Assembly (NCBI GenBank): GCA_000934385.1
Contig: KN880472.1
Location: 1-64,000, forward strand
Direction: 5' to 3'
Length of the DNA stretch: 64,000 nucleotides
From: Cylindrobasidium torrendii FP15055 ss-10
Taxonomy: Eukaryota; Basidiomycota; Agaricomycetes; Agaricales; Physalacriaceae
Below the pieces are notes generated by a model. It had not been told where the DNA came from, did no database searches, and was given only the letters and a program-made list of their open reading frames with translations. The first letter of the stretch is position 1. The number at the start of each line of letters is the position of its first letter. The translations under genes were made by a program, and so were the position numbers. Of the stretch, positions 12,581-25,491 are shown one piece after another.

Positions 12581-15500
12581 TCACAAGGCCCATGTATCCT
12601 CTTCCTCTCCGTCTTTCACAAAAGGCCTATCCAAGCCAGCAACCACACTTTCACACAACGGACAACTACTCGCCAACATCCCATCGAGCTCCACTCTCAG
12701 CTTTTCCCTCCGCTTGCTCGCCTCAAGGTCTGGTATGACATCCTTTTTGCCTCCGATTCCAGGTATCCAACCTACGGGCGCGGCGACGATGGCTGCTAAC
12801 GCATCGGGCACAATCATTCCTCTCAATTGATCTCCTGCGTTCAACAGCCCTCTCCCCAGCTTCGCTGGCGCCTGCAAAGGATACGTGAAATTCGCCGAAA
12901 GAAGCGTCCTTTGCGTTTTCGGCGCAATCCCATGCCCATGTCCATTCCCTTTGCCCGCCGTCCCGTGCGACGTCGCATCCTTCACCAGCTCATTCTGCAG
13001 CACCAGCATCCGTCTCAACGTATGCGCAGGCAAATACTCCTTCGCCAACCCAATAAGACAGTCCGCGTGGAAGACATGTCGGCATGGGAAGACGTAGAAT
13101 TGCCTGGAGAAGAGCATGTGTGCGCAGACGGCGCAGGTCTCCCCGGCGTCGATGGTCACGAACCTGTTCCGCAGAGCCGCGATGTCCTGCTTGATAGCCT
13201 CTGCGGTATGCGTCGCCTCGTCCATATCCCGCTTCAGAACATCGATATGTGTTGAGTATCCCTCCAGCGCATGCGCGATCTCCTCCTTGAAGTCATCTAT
13301 AACTACGAAGTCAGGGAAGAACGGTAGGATATCCTCGATCTTCAGCAATTCGGTGTTCTCCAGGAAGCGCATGGCGGTCTTGATATCCTTCTTGTCCTGA
13401 ACAACATAGCGCGCGATTTTCAGCCAAAGCTTCTTCCGTAGTGGAATGTCTTGTTCGGGCATGTCTGCATTGATTTGCGCAAGATCCAAATCGCCTTTCT
13501 GCAATGCAAGGTCCACGCTATTCTCCCAGAGGCCCATCTTCGAGTAGATATGCACGCATGGCTGCGTCCTCCCACCCTGTTTGCAGAGCCGCAAGGCATA
13601 GTCCAGGTCGTAATAAGGCTTGTCCGTCATTGGATCGCTCGGGGCGCTCGTCAAAAAACGCAGAAGAGGGCCATCGTCAAGACCCGAGGATGGGGAAACA
13701 TAGAAGGTGATGAGGAGGTTATGGAGGGTAGACGAGGTCGACTGTCCCTCGAAAATGACATGGTTGAGATACCGAATTGCATGGTTCGGTGATATTGGAT
13801 CGCGAGCAACCTGCTGGTACTGCAGCAGAGCAGGTATTAACCGATGAGGGTCTAGTGATGGTTGCTTCATCCAGGAATCAACCGTCTCCTTGGGGGCGTT
13901 GCGGATGAGGACGGACCCAAAGCGGTAGTACAGTGATAAGTCGCTCTGTCCAGGGGTGAGCAGGGAGTTGCGTTTGGCACAGAAACAAATTCACCTGACG
14001 GTCAATGGTCCCTATTGCTTTGGCCCAATCCTCTTCCAATATCCAGTGCTCAACAACGCGCTCGTAGTCGCCAATGACAGTCGCATAATGAAGGTACATG
14101 TCTGTCCGGCCATGAGATTGAATCAAGTCATACGTCGTCGTTGGGTCAAGATTTTGCTGAAAGAAAGTCAGCAACAGGAGTTAGTGAGCATACAAAACTA
14201 ACCCTATACGTCTCAAAGAACTGCTTGAGATCGTCTTCAAGGATAGTTTTCTCGGTCCGCAAATTCTCGACATCCCCAGATACGGACTCAGCTGCGACCA
14301 CATCGTCCAAGTCGTTGCATTTGCTGAGGTAGAACTCGACAAGCCACGTCGCCAACATCATCCGTTGGGTCAAATCCTTGAGAACAGTTAGCCACTGGTG
14401 CACAAAAGTAAGATAAATGCACACCTTCTTTCGGGTTCGTTCCAGACGTGAAATCAGGTATGACCGCAAAGCGTCGCGTTCTCCCGCATCCAAGAACTTA
14501 AGCGCAACTTCCTCAAACGACACTGAACACTGAGAGAAAGCCTGAGCAGCTTGGAAATATCGGCCTTCGTCGAAGAAGGCATTTGCCTGTGCAGATAGGA
14601 CGTGATTCCGTTGCGCAGCAGTCTTTAAAGTTTGAGATGCCTGCATCAACCCAGAGGTACGCAACTCACCCTACAGTGCTTGAGGGCAACGTCGTACTGG
14701 CCCTTCTCCAAGTAGATTTTCCAGACATCACGACCTTCGTTTCCTACTACTAATTCGAGAATGGTTTGGTCTGTGTACAACCAGTAGGTCTTGCGAATTG
14801 GATCAGCCACGAGAGCGCGAATCTCTTCTCCCGGTTTCTGGGACAAGTTAGCTAGCGAAATGGATTAGAACGAAGTCACGTACCAAGGGAAGAGGCTCTT
14901 CGTAGGCTGCCTTGTCGTCCAATTGGCATATACCCACGATTCGGTCGCGGTATAGAACCATATAGTGGAACTCAGTCAAAGCAATGGATAGCGGAGTACT
15001 GGATGTTGACTCGGATGATGTTGGTGGGTAAGGAAGGACGTCGGCTGCGTCGACAAAGTCGTCTGAGCCCGAAGAAAAGTTGAGTGTCCCGTGGTATATG
15101 CCTAGCCCGTTCATCCATGCTACGGTCTTGGGGAGGGACAAGGCTTGTTCGGCATTTGGGGAATAGTAGTGCAGTTCGGAGTAAGTCATAGTGCTTGGTA
15201 GGTCAACGACCTCTGGCAAGGGATGAGATTATGCAGCGCAAATGAACTGCATACGCACTAGGGAGACGGTTTGCAAACACTGATCCAAATACACGGCCAC
15301 CCTCATCGTTCTTCCTATCCGGCGCTCCAGAGAATTGGTAGATACGCGAAGGGGTCGTCACTATCACCAGCACGCGCGACGGATTGGCAGGTGGGAAGTA
15401 GTCGAACTTGACGCCTGTCACCGGTTGACGCTCAGGAAGGGCAAACACCCGTTGGAAGTGCCGTTCGACGGATTTGAAGAAATCTTCCTCGGCGCTGAGC

Positions 15501-16156
15501 ACGGCTTCGTATATTGCACCGTCGCGCGTGCCGATCAGCATTTCACGCGTCGACAGCACACTTGTGCTGGAGAGCAAGGCAGCCTTGTTCCACGCGACGC
15601 TCTCGACGACAAACCGAAATGACTTGAGCTGTCGAGGCTTCTTGGACTTGCGGTATATGTACCAATTCTCTCCTTGTATGGACGTAACCAAAATGTGGCT
15701 GCCGGATGGGTCGACAAACACCTTGTGAATTGTCATGTCGGTGCTCTTGCGCGGTATTGGTATCTTGTGAATTTGATTGGACATGGATAGCTCGATGATG
15801 AGGAGAACATTGGATGACAGGGCCATGACCAGGATGTCCGAACAGACTGCCAATCCGACTAGCGGTGCTTCGAGCGAAATTTGCACCTCCCCCAGGCTGA
15901 ATAATGGCTCTTCTGGTGCCTCTACATGATTGACCTTGCTTTAATCAGTAAATGTATGGATGCTGGGCAGACCACACACCAGTTCTTCCTCTGGTTCCTC
16001 TGGCTCCGGCTCGGCGGGCTCGAAGCCTTCATATTGTAATGGCGCAAGGGAGGATGTCAGCGCCCCAGGGAATGCTGCAGTAGCATGTTCCACATCTATA
16101 AGTAGTTGGAGATGGAATTCGAGGATGCTTCAGTCTGACCCACAATCCGAGAACAT
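12581..16156 (-). CDS. VPS18: Vacuolar sorting protein 18 (Pep3), HOPS/CORVET core
   Basis: About nine exons encode roughly 1,000 residues, the usual size. The N-terminal half is a beta-propeller (for example VSILVMALSSNVLL-type strands after about residue 60; GTRDGAIYEAVL; YWLYTDQTILELVV). Alpha-solenoid repeats follow, including ALRLCKQGGRTQPCVHIYS and MGLWENSVDLALQKGDLDLA, which are hallmarks of Pep3/Vps18. The C-terminus has a RING-type zinc module: CAVC, FPCRHVFHADCL, then after a long insert CPLC. VPS18 is a core subunit of the HOPS and CORVET tethering complexes on vacuoles and endosomes. The ATG at 16156 is reached through a small first exon joined as MFSDYVEHA, a form common in this family. 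It is divergent from the acidic protein gene, with 375 bases between start codons. Confidence 0.92.
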
Positions 16157-16531
16157 GGAAGCGTTCAGCAAGATAGCCACGTGATGATGATGTGCGCGCA
16201 CACCTTGGCTTCCGACTTCCAAAATGGCCAACGCCAGCAGCTTTTCCGTCGTAATACCTGGCCGCGCGGCGCCGTCTAAAATATATGCGCTTGGATAACG
16301 TCTGGCCGCTCACGGCGTGCTTTGACTACAATGGACACAAGACCAGGGCACCGAACCTAGCTGTTTTTCACACACAGCCTCTCGCTTCGGCGCATCAAGC
16401 GCGTAATTGGACAATCATTATCCATTTGCGGCGGATCATTATGGTCCAGTGTATATATACAATGCCGCAAAGGTCTGTTCTTTTTCTCACACTCTCCCAC
16501 CATTGTCCTTGCCACTGACCTACCTCCAGAA
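16157..16531. other. Divergent promoter region
   Basis: This lies between the VPS18 start (minus) and the start of the acidic repeat protein gene (plus). It contains a strong TATA element for the plus strand at 16452-16459. Confidence 0.5.
16452..16459 (+). promoter_or_regulatory. TATA element
   Basis: TATATATA lies about 75 bases upstream of the ATG at 16532. Position and sequence fit a TATA box for the acidic repeat protein gene. Confidence 0.45.
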
Positions 16532-18413
16532 ATGCCCATCGTAAGTAGACAGTGCGATTTGGCAAGCATTTGGATTCTGAAGATGCCCTCCAGCAACAGG
16601 CGTGGCGCTCTGAGAAGACGCGAACTGGAAATTGGGGCGATACGGTGAATGACCATGTATGTACCACTACCGTATCCCTTCCCCGCCACAAATCTGACTT
16701 CCTTCAAGCAAGCTATTATCCAGCTTGTGACCAGTACATTGCACGCTACTGGTACTCCCACCATCGTATCAGAGTCCCCCATCGCCGCCGTACAGACTTT
16801 AGCCTCAGCCTTCAAGAAAGTTGCCGACAGAATCCCCATCCTCGAGACCCAGTTCGAACGTCAACGCGTTTCGGCTGCCAAGGCAGACGCTCTGCGTTCA
16901 TCCCACGACATAGACCTCCGTCACGCTCAACAGGAGAACGCCACCTTGAAGTGGATGAATGACGATGTTTGCCAGCGTCTGACGGACGTGCGTATCTCAA
17001 ACGGGTTGCGACATGGTTGCAAAGCTGAGCATCTTGTAGGCAGAGAAATGCATCGAAGTCAAAGACCGGGACATCAGGGAGCTTGAAATTGCGCTGAACA
17101 CAACGCAAGCAGCACTCGATGATGCGTTGACGGCTCTCGCGATGAGCGGCAACGACGACGACGATGATGACGGGGGCGATGGCAACGACGACGAGGGTGA
17201 TAACAACGACAATGGCGATGACAACAGCGGCCGCGGAGCTGAAGACAACAACAACGACAATGCTCCAGGGCCTGGGGATAGCAATGGTGGCGATGAGGCC
17301 TCCGTAGAAGACGATAACCGTTCTGAGGGAAGTGACCACGAAGAAGGAGAAGAGGACGACAAGGATGATGCGGACCTAAAGGACGATGCGGACCAAAAGG
17401 ACGATGAGAGTGAGGAGGAGATGGGAAGTGAGAGCGAGGAGGAAGATGACGATGACGAGATGGAAGATGACGAAGACGAGATGGAAGATGACGAAGACGA
17501 AGACGAAGACGACTCGGATGTAGATGGGGATGAGCTTGAGGAAGACGAGCTTGAGGAAGGTGAATTTGAAGAGGAAGACGAGCTTGAAGAAGGTGAATTG
17601 CAAGAGGACAACGACACCGACATGGAGCCCACAGCCAATGAAGTCTCACCGCAACAAGGAAATCCAGTGTCTGGCGCCTTCGCCTCATTCAACCCATTCG
17701 CAGGACGTGTCAATCCCTTCACCCAGCCCCCACCAAACGTCCTGCAGCAGCAGATGGATGTTCAGCAGCAGGACGATGGGATGGAAGTCGACGGTTCAGA
17801 CTATCAGATCCTGTACCAACCTTCCCCTATGACCAGCCCATCCAATCCCCTCGCGTCTTCTCTCTATCAGCCTTCCGCCTTCGCTGCCCATCCGTTTGGG
17901 AATAGCACCGCAAGTCAACAGTCTCACTGTCAACAGCCGTCCGCGTTTGCGAATGCTCAACCGCAACCCATGCAGCAGCAGCAGGATCTTACTGGCCTCC
18001 CTCCAGCATTCTTCCCTGCTCAGCAACAGCCTGCACCCTCGCAGAACCTCTCTGGACTTCCTGCAGGATTCTTACCCGTCCAGCAAAAGCAGCATCAATA
18101 TCAACAACAGCCCACACCACCACAAGACCTTGTTGGACTACCTGCCGGGTTCTTGCCCGTCCAACAACCACAACATCAACCTCAGTATCCAACGAAACCG
18201 CAGCAAAACCTTGCTGGCCTCCCTGCGGCGTTCCTCCCAGTTCAGCAACAACCTGTGAAACAGCAGCAACAACAATTAGTCGGGCTTTCCGCCGGATTCC
18301 TCCCCGCTCAGCCTCAATCACCACCACCACCACTACCACCCCAGGATTTATCCACCATACACACCCGCGAGGATCTCGAGGCCGCTATTGATCTGCTCTT
18401 GGTCATGTCATAG
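16532..18413 (+). CDS. Acidic, glutamine/proline-rich repeat protein, unknown function
   Basis: A three-residue first exon (MPI, strong GTAAGT donor) joins to a coiled-coil-like exon from about 16710 (QAIIQLVTSTL... LETQFERQRVSAAKADAL), then to the main exon from 17040. That exon has three parts. First comes a helix, DRDIRELEIALNTTQAALDD. Next is a run of about 150 residues made almost wholly of D, E, N and G. Last is a Q/P-rich half with five imperfect copies of a unit around GLPAGFLPVQQ. The end, HTREDLEAAIDLLLVM, is amphipathic. I do not recognise the family. The layout suggests an intrinsically disordered nuclear or scaffold protein, but no function can be assigned. The first exon is the least certain part. 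Confidence 0.7.
17990..18350 (+). repeat. Five-copy protein-level tandem repeat (GLPAGFLPVQ unit)
   Basis: Within the acidic protein gene a unit of about 20-27 codons is repeated: GLPPAFFPAQQ, GLPAGFLPVQQ, GLPAGFLPVQQ, GLPAAFLPVQQ, GLSAGFLPAQP. Each core is preceded by a (Q)(D/N)L step and followed by a variable Q/P spacer. Confidence 0.85.
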
Positions 18414-18414
18414 C

Positions 18415-18543
18415 ATGGCGACAACTAAAAGGTTGCTCTGCTGAAGTAATAGTATGTTTTCCTGGTCAACGCTTTCCTTGGGTCGTTCTGATTCATTGAT
18501 GCTAGAGCGATTATACGGATAATTGAGATTGGAATTGCATTAG
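18415..18543 (+). repeat. Direct duplication, copy A
   Basis: It begins ATGGCGAC, contains AGGTTGCTCT, GTATGTTTT and GCTAGAGCGA, and ends AATTGCATTAG. The same blocks occur in the same order and at nearly the same spacing in copy B, 203 bases downstream. Confidence 0.7.
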
Positions 18544-18617
18544 TGACCCCAAGCGATCCAGGACTTGCCCATGGCGTACCCCTCCGACGCGCTCGGTATG
18601 CTTGCTCCTGCCACCTC

Positions 18618-18743
18618 ATGGCGACTATCGAAGGGTTGCTCTACTGATGTATTGGTATGTTTTCTGACCTGCGCTCTCCTTGATTTGGGTTGATTGTTTC
18701 ACGCTAGAGCGACTCCAGGAAATCGTGATTGTAATTGTATTAG
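18618..18743 (+). repeat. Direct duplication, copy B
   Basis: It begins ATGGCGAC, contains GGGTTGCTCT, GTATGTTTT and GCTAGAGCGA, and ends AATTGTATTAG. The copies have diverged by many substitutions and a few small indels, so the duplication is not recent. Confidence 0.7.
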
Positions 18744-19197
18744 CATTAGTTGGTACGACGTACCCTTGCATTTGTAGTTGTATATCTCTCTGGGGACTTT
18801 ATTTACTGACTTGTACTCGCGACATTCCATTCGAGGCTTTGAGTACGCACACTTTGCGTGACATTGCGGCGACATGAGTACATTCAATGCCCAGGTTTGC
18901 ACAATTCGAGCATTTCAGTCCCGGCCGGGTTGCACTGTCGCGGAGTATTTTAGATGCCCAGCGCTTAGCTCATCCTTGCAACATCCTTGCAAAAGTCGCA
19001 GCGCAACCCAGGCAGGGACTTCAACAACTTATACTAGCTGCTACTAGTGCGTCCCGCGGCCTGTAAGTACCAAGTGCAGACATGAACCTGCCCAGCAGTA
19101 CAGAGTAGCCAATACAAGAGAGCATGATACCATACAGACTAGTACTACATTCTGACTTAAATACACGAAAATAAATAAGGATATAATGACTCAATCG

Positions 19198-22064
19198 TTA
19201 TTGCTTGCCACCCTTTAGCTCGCGCAGCATCTCAGCGACTGCCAATACAACATCACCGACTTCTGGCCTCCGTTCCACATCCTCATCCCAGCACGTCTGT
19301 ATAAACTCCCACTGCTTCTCGTTCACAAACGTCCTCGAAGGCCGCCGAGGTTTCCGCCCAAGGTACACCTCGATGATGACCTGCGCGTCCGAGCGGACGT
19401 AGTGGTACGGTATTCGCCCGGACAGTATCTCCAGCATGACTGACCCAAACGAATAGATGTCCGAAGCCATCGACGGGGCCGCCATCACCACATCCGGCTC
19501 ATCCCCATCCCCAGACACATCCCCAGACACATCAATCCCCGAATCCATAGACGCGTCCCTCGACTGCTGATACAGCCTCGCGTCCGCCCATCTCACCGCC
19601 CCACCCACAACACTCCCTTGACTCTGCCCATCCTTCCCTTCCGAAAGCTCCGCCACCATCATCGACAAGCCAAAGTCACATAGCACAGCCTCGTGCTGGT
19701 CGTTGACAAGCACGTTCGCGCCAGTTAGGTCACCGTGTACAACACCCCTAGCATGAAGATACGCCAGTCCCTCAGCGACTTGGGATACAAGCCCCATACG
19801 CTCAACCATCCCTACGAGGTCCCCGCACCGCTCTAGATACCGCGTGACGGAGCCATTCTCCATCCATGGACACACCATTGACATGTGAGGTCCAAAGTCC
19901 GTGACCACGCCTAGCAATGGCAAGACATGTGGGTGCGCCATGTCCCGCCATACAGCTAGCTCGCGGGCTAAGCACGTCTGAAGCCTATCGTTACTCTTTG
20001 AATCAGAGCGGATAACCTTGATGGCGACCTTCAAGCAGGCCTCAGTATCCAATGAACGAGGAACAGGAGAAAAGTGAGCCTACATGTTTCTGTTGCGAGC
20101 CATCGACCCAAATACCCTTCCATACATCAGAGTAACCCCCGCCTGTCAAGGGATAATGTCCCTTCTTAAGGACGTGCCCCGTCAAGTCTGTAATGGTGCT
20201 CCCCTCATGCTGAATGGTTTCTGCGTTCAACGGCGGCGGGGAAGTCGGAACGGACGTGCAGGGCTGAGGAGGTTGCGAATTCAAGGACAGTGCTGGGACG
20301 CCAGTATCCAAGGACGCAGGAAGCATAGCGGGACTCGAAGTGATTTCTGGGGCGAAAAGATCTGGCACAAGGGAGGATACACTCTTGTTGCCTCGTACAC
20401 TCCATGGTCGAGACCTTCTCCGTGGACGAGCTGGAAGAATATCAAAAACTACGCAGAGGGAAACTTATTCGAACCTACCAGAGGGAATATGCAACACATT
20501 AGTTTGTGTCTCTGAATCAACGACAGGCAAGAATGATGACAACGTCGAGCGCCATTGATCAAGCTGTCCTGGCGATGTACACACAAACGGTATTGCATGT
20601 TCTTCGCCTTGCGCATCCATCCACACCAAGTCGAATCCCTCCTCGTCGAACACAACCATCCTCGTCAAGGCCGCTCGCCGGACGACTTGACTAAGAGGTA
20701 GCTTCGAGGAAGATCGCAATGCAGGTCCAAGTTCCCAGGAGTAGATAGGATACCGAGCATGCTGGTATTCCTCGAGATTTGTGCAGCAGAGCAAAGCATC
20801 GTCGAACAGGAGTACACAAAACGAGTGGTTTAGTCCATGGATGTGCAGGATGTCATCCAGGATAAGAGGGCCAGGATCCATGGACAGTCCCCAGCCATCC
20901 GCTCGTAGATCGAGTATTTTGGTCGCGCGCATTCCACGGACTTGGTAGCTCATTTCGTCGAGTGTGTCCGTCGCGTCTTGTATTTGCACTATGACTTGAC
21001 AGAGACCTGCGTATGAGGTGTGTGAAGTGGGGGTGGATACGTGCAGGATCGACCGTAGAATGTCGCAACATTCGAAAAGTCGGACAGGGATGCGGCCTAT
21101 GATATCCAGTAGTGTACGGGCATGTACCCGTAGGTCTGCGTCGAGCGTCGCGAGTTGGTCTTCCAGGAAATCGCGGATAGGAAGATAATGAACGCAGATA
21201 GAGCGATACGCGCTCACAATTCGAGTAACGAATGCAGGGTCCTGAGATGTTGGGATAAAATAGCAAGTATCTGGGGTAGAATGCTCACGTTTGTAGCAAA
21301 GACTTTGGTCCACGATTCCGACCATGGTGCAGTGGCCGCACGCCTGAGCTCAAGTAGGACTTGGTTGTGGTATTGTTTCAAATGAGTGCGATGGACAAGC
21401 AAACACTCGATTCGAGGTTCGTTTGCCGCCGTTAATATGTGGGCGCTTTCCTGGTAGAACGTTAGTAAACAGGCAAGGAGCTGAGCAGTAGCACGCACTG
21501 CAACCATGCTCAGCAGCTCAGTATGAACCTCTTCGGAATCAACCAGACTTTTGACGAGCTTCATGCGTTCCCTTTCTGCGTTTGATGGCAATGAATACAG
21601 GTCCGGGTACACGCCCTCCAGCGCGACCAGTACGCGTTCGACGGCCTTGAGCATTCTTGCGTATCCAGCCGCGGTCCCGCCAAAGATATCATCGACCTGC
21701 ACAAGCTCGCCCATGCCGACAACCTTGCGGTCTTCGTAATCTCTCAGACGGTCTACAAATATTTGCACAAAGTCGCGTCTGTGGGAATGGTCAGCGAACA
21801 TTTGAACGGGCGGTCTGTACATACGACGAACCCTGGCGTATTTCCATCTTCCGAATCCACGTAGGGCGGCCCCAGCATGTTCAACAACGCGCATAGCGGC
21901 GCGCCCTTTGCCAGTATTGTCCATAATGCGCGATAGGCACCGTTTACGGTGATGGTCGCGGTATCCGTCCAAGGTGCCAGTTCCTCGATTAAGGCCAGTT
22001 GATTGATTATCCGATAGCTGTTGAGTCGCAGCAGGTCCGAAGGTGCTTTAGGAGGAAAGCTCAT
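19198..22064 (-). CDS. Cdc24-like Rho GEF (CH-DH-PH) fused to a protein kinase
   Basis: Exons splice to one protein of about 875 residues. Residues 1-130 resemble the Cdc24 calponin-homology domain: RALWTILAKGAPLCALLNML, then FVQIFVDRLRDYED and a VDDIFGGTAAGYARML step. About 135-330 is a DH-like helical domain (MKLVKSLVDSEEVHTELLSM). About 365-480 is a PH domain (SFCVLLFDDALLCCTNLEEY; W in the last helix, LDQWRSTLSSF). A linker exon joins in phase (HIPS to ARPRRRSRPW) and leads to a TKL-type kinase: GGGYSDVWKG loop, VAIK lysine, HGDLTGANVLV catalytic loop (no R before D, a non-RD kinase), DFGLS, SDIYSFGSVMLEI, ERRP. An acidic insert of about 30 residues sits in the activation segment and the usual APE is not evident. 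Cdc24 activates Cdc42 for polarity; kinase fusion is unusual. One junction (donor near 21828) uses a weak GT site, and the start is tentative. Confidence 0.75.
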
Positions 22065-22579
22065 TTGTCCAGCATTTGGGAGACGTGGAAGCGATATGTA
22101 TCAAAGCACAGAGTAAATTCGAGGCTATCCTGGCGTCGCCGTGTGAACAGCCACACGGTGATTGCAGCTCGGACACGTGAGAGAATTGGCAGCAGGCGAG
22201 GCACTGGAGATGTCGGCGCGCCCATCATCGCCGGAAGAAAAGTAGTGCAATCGATCTGATCAATCCTGGACACACACGCCCACTGCTTTGGCCATACATG
22301 GGTTTGGGTCATTGCACTACCAGGAACATGTGTTCTTAGTCCAAGTCTAACCAAAATCGCCCCCCAGTAGATACAACTTGATAATTGAGTACGACATGTG
22401 AAAGTCCGGTCCATTTCCCCGCATCCCTGAAAAGCAGTAGTCGTCGGGATGATTGTCTGCGCAGATTCGTACAGCTGCAAATATACCAACGGTTTCGTGG
22501 AATTTATCGAGGTAGTCGAGGTCTACAATGACAATGTCACGTCGTGACGTCACATTGCTCATTTCAGACTCTCACCATC
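22065..22579. other. Divergent promoter region between GEF-kinase and seipin
   Basis: No gene is supported. An extra 5' exon of the minus-strand GEF-kinase could lie here. A CRE-type TGACGTCA site at 22545-22552 lies 28 bases from the seipin ATG. Confidence 0.4.
22545..22552. promoter_or_regulatory. CRE/ATF-type site
   Basis: The palindrome TGACGTCA, a bZIP (ATF/CREB) consensus, overlaps a second inverted repeat (GTCACG-T-CGTGAC) just upstream. It sits directly in front of the seipin gene. Function is inferred from sequence only. Confidence 0.35.
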
Positions 22580-23823
22580 ATGAACCCTCCACGGAAACGA
22601 CGGTCCAAGGCCCTCAAATCACCCGCTCCGCCGCGATATTCGCGTTTCTCACTCTCTTCATTTTCAATAACTTCAATCCCTCTCTATATCATCAGCAAGA
22701 GCTTCGGTCTCGTTCGACCACTCGCACCTCAAGTCATACCTCTCGTTATATTTGCATGTCTTCTGCCCATCGTATTTCTGTTATCCTTTGGCGCTGGATA
22801 CGGCGTTTGGGTCAATGTAGCGTCCGGCTGGGAGATTCCTTTGTTCTTGCAATACGGGTGCGTCCACTACACAGCGCGTGCGCGCAGACTGACTGATCGC
22901 CAGTGCAGTGACGGCCTACCATACGCAACCGCAAGGCTCCCATACCTTGTTACGCAGCAGCCCTATGACCTCACTTTGCACTTGAAAGTACCTTCCACGG
23001 TAGACAACCTTTCGCTCGGGAACTTCATGTCCACACTCCGCCTTGCATCCACTAGCAACCAGACGCTTGCAACTGCAACGAAACCAGTGCGTGCCCAAAA
23101 AGCTTATGGATTTCTTGTCTAATCCTACTCCAGGGAATCGTGCTCCCCCCGGCATCCTTATTCTCGAGCACTCGCAAGGTTGCCGTCGATATCCTCATGC
23201 TGCCTTCATATGTCCCGATAACTTCCACCTTGGATGCGACAATACAAATTGGTCGCGCTGATTTTTGGAGAAGCGTTGGAAATGGGCATGGCCGCGAGCT
23301 TGCCGTAGCCAGCGCGTCCTTACAGGGTATCGTCGTTCACCAGGGCCTTAAGTGTGTTTCCTTGCTTCGCTTGCACTTGCTTTCACTAAACACCCTACTC
23401 CAGAGGACTCATCACACGGTTCCCCCTCCTAGCATCAATCGCGGCCTCTCTCGTTTTCCTCACTGTCTTGCTGTCTGTTCTTGGACTCTGCCTGCTTCCC
23501 ATCATACTCCCATCCGCGCCCTCACCCGAGACGGACACAGAGTTCGAGGAATCCGAAGCATCCGACGCCGACGTTAAGCAAGAAGAGGTGGAACCGCAGG
23601 TTGCAACTCGGCGCCGCAAGAGTAGAGGCAGCAGAAGCTCAAGCAGCAGGCGAGTAGTAAGTCAACTCGTGTCTATTGTTTCTTGGCCAAGCTAACTACG
23701 ACATCTTTGTAGATCAAGCGAGAGTCACAGGAATTCTTTATACCCGAAATCGAGTCGGACACACGCCTTCGACGACGGCGTGGCTCACGGTCGTCTAGGC
23801 AGGCAGACGATTCGGACGATTGA
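22580..23823 (+). CDS. Seipin, lipid-droplet biogenesis protein
   Basis: Five exons give about 330 residues. The order is that of seipin: a short basic N-terminus (MNPPRKRRSK), a first membrane segment (QVIPLVIFACLLPIVFLLSF), a lumenal domain with YDLTLHLKVPST, NLSLGNFMSTLRLAS and KVAVDILMLPSYV, a second membrane segment (LVFLTVLLSVLGLCLLPIIL) and a charged cytosolic tail rich in E, R and S. Seipin is an ER membrane protein that forms rings at ER-lipid droplet contacts and controls triacylglycerol flow into droplets. All four introns are GT-AG and keep the conserved blocks in phase. DGAT2, which makes the stored lipid, lies 37 kb away in the same window; that is probably coincidence. The convergent neighbour ends 140 bases downstream. 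Confidence 0.92.
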
Positions 23824-23962
23824 GCGTTCCCTTTTTCTGCTGCCATTTCTCCGTTAACTTATACATTGTATCACTACTTCACATCTTGTGCTTTATCATA
23901 CCCCTCAATACTTGTAATCCAGGTGAGCAGAAACCATCGGTGTTGCTCTCATCCAACTGTTT

Positions 23963-25451
<1,489 letters not shown>

Positions 25452-25466
25452 CGTTCGGGCTGGGAC

Positions 25467-25491
25467 TTGAAGCTTGAAGCTTGAAGCTTGA
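25467..25491 (+). repeat. Short tandem repeat (TTGAAGC)3
   Basis: Three and a half copies of a 7-bp unit lie in the probable 5' leader of the OYE gene. Confidence 0.8.

Larger units (their letters stand above)
18414..19197. other. Intergenic region with a diverged direct duplication
   Basis: Two related segments follow the acidic protein gene in the same orientation: about 18415-18543 and 18618-18743. Beyond them I see no gene. The region separates the 3' ends of two convergent genes. Confidence 0.6.

Noticed and set aside
12827..13255. Arg/Pro-rich open frame on the plus strand inside VPS18
   Set aside because: It is a shadow of the conserved RING-bearing exon on the minus strand.
16997..17722. 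Long serine-rich open frame on the minus strand opposite the acidic protein
   Set aside because: It is the antisense of GAC/GAG/GAT runs, which reads as poly-Ser. The plus strand has the spliced gene, start and stop.
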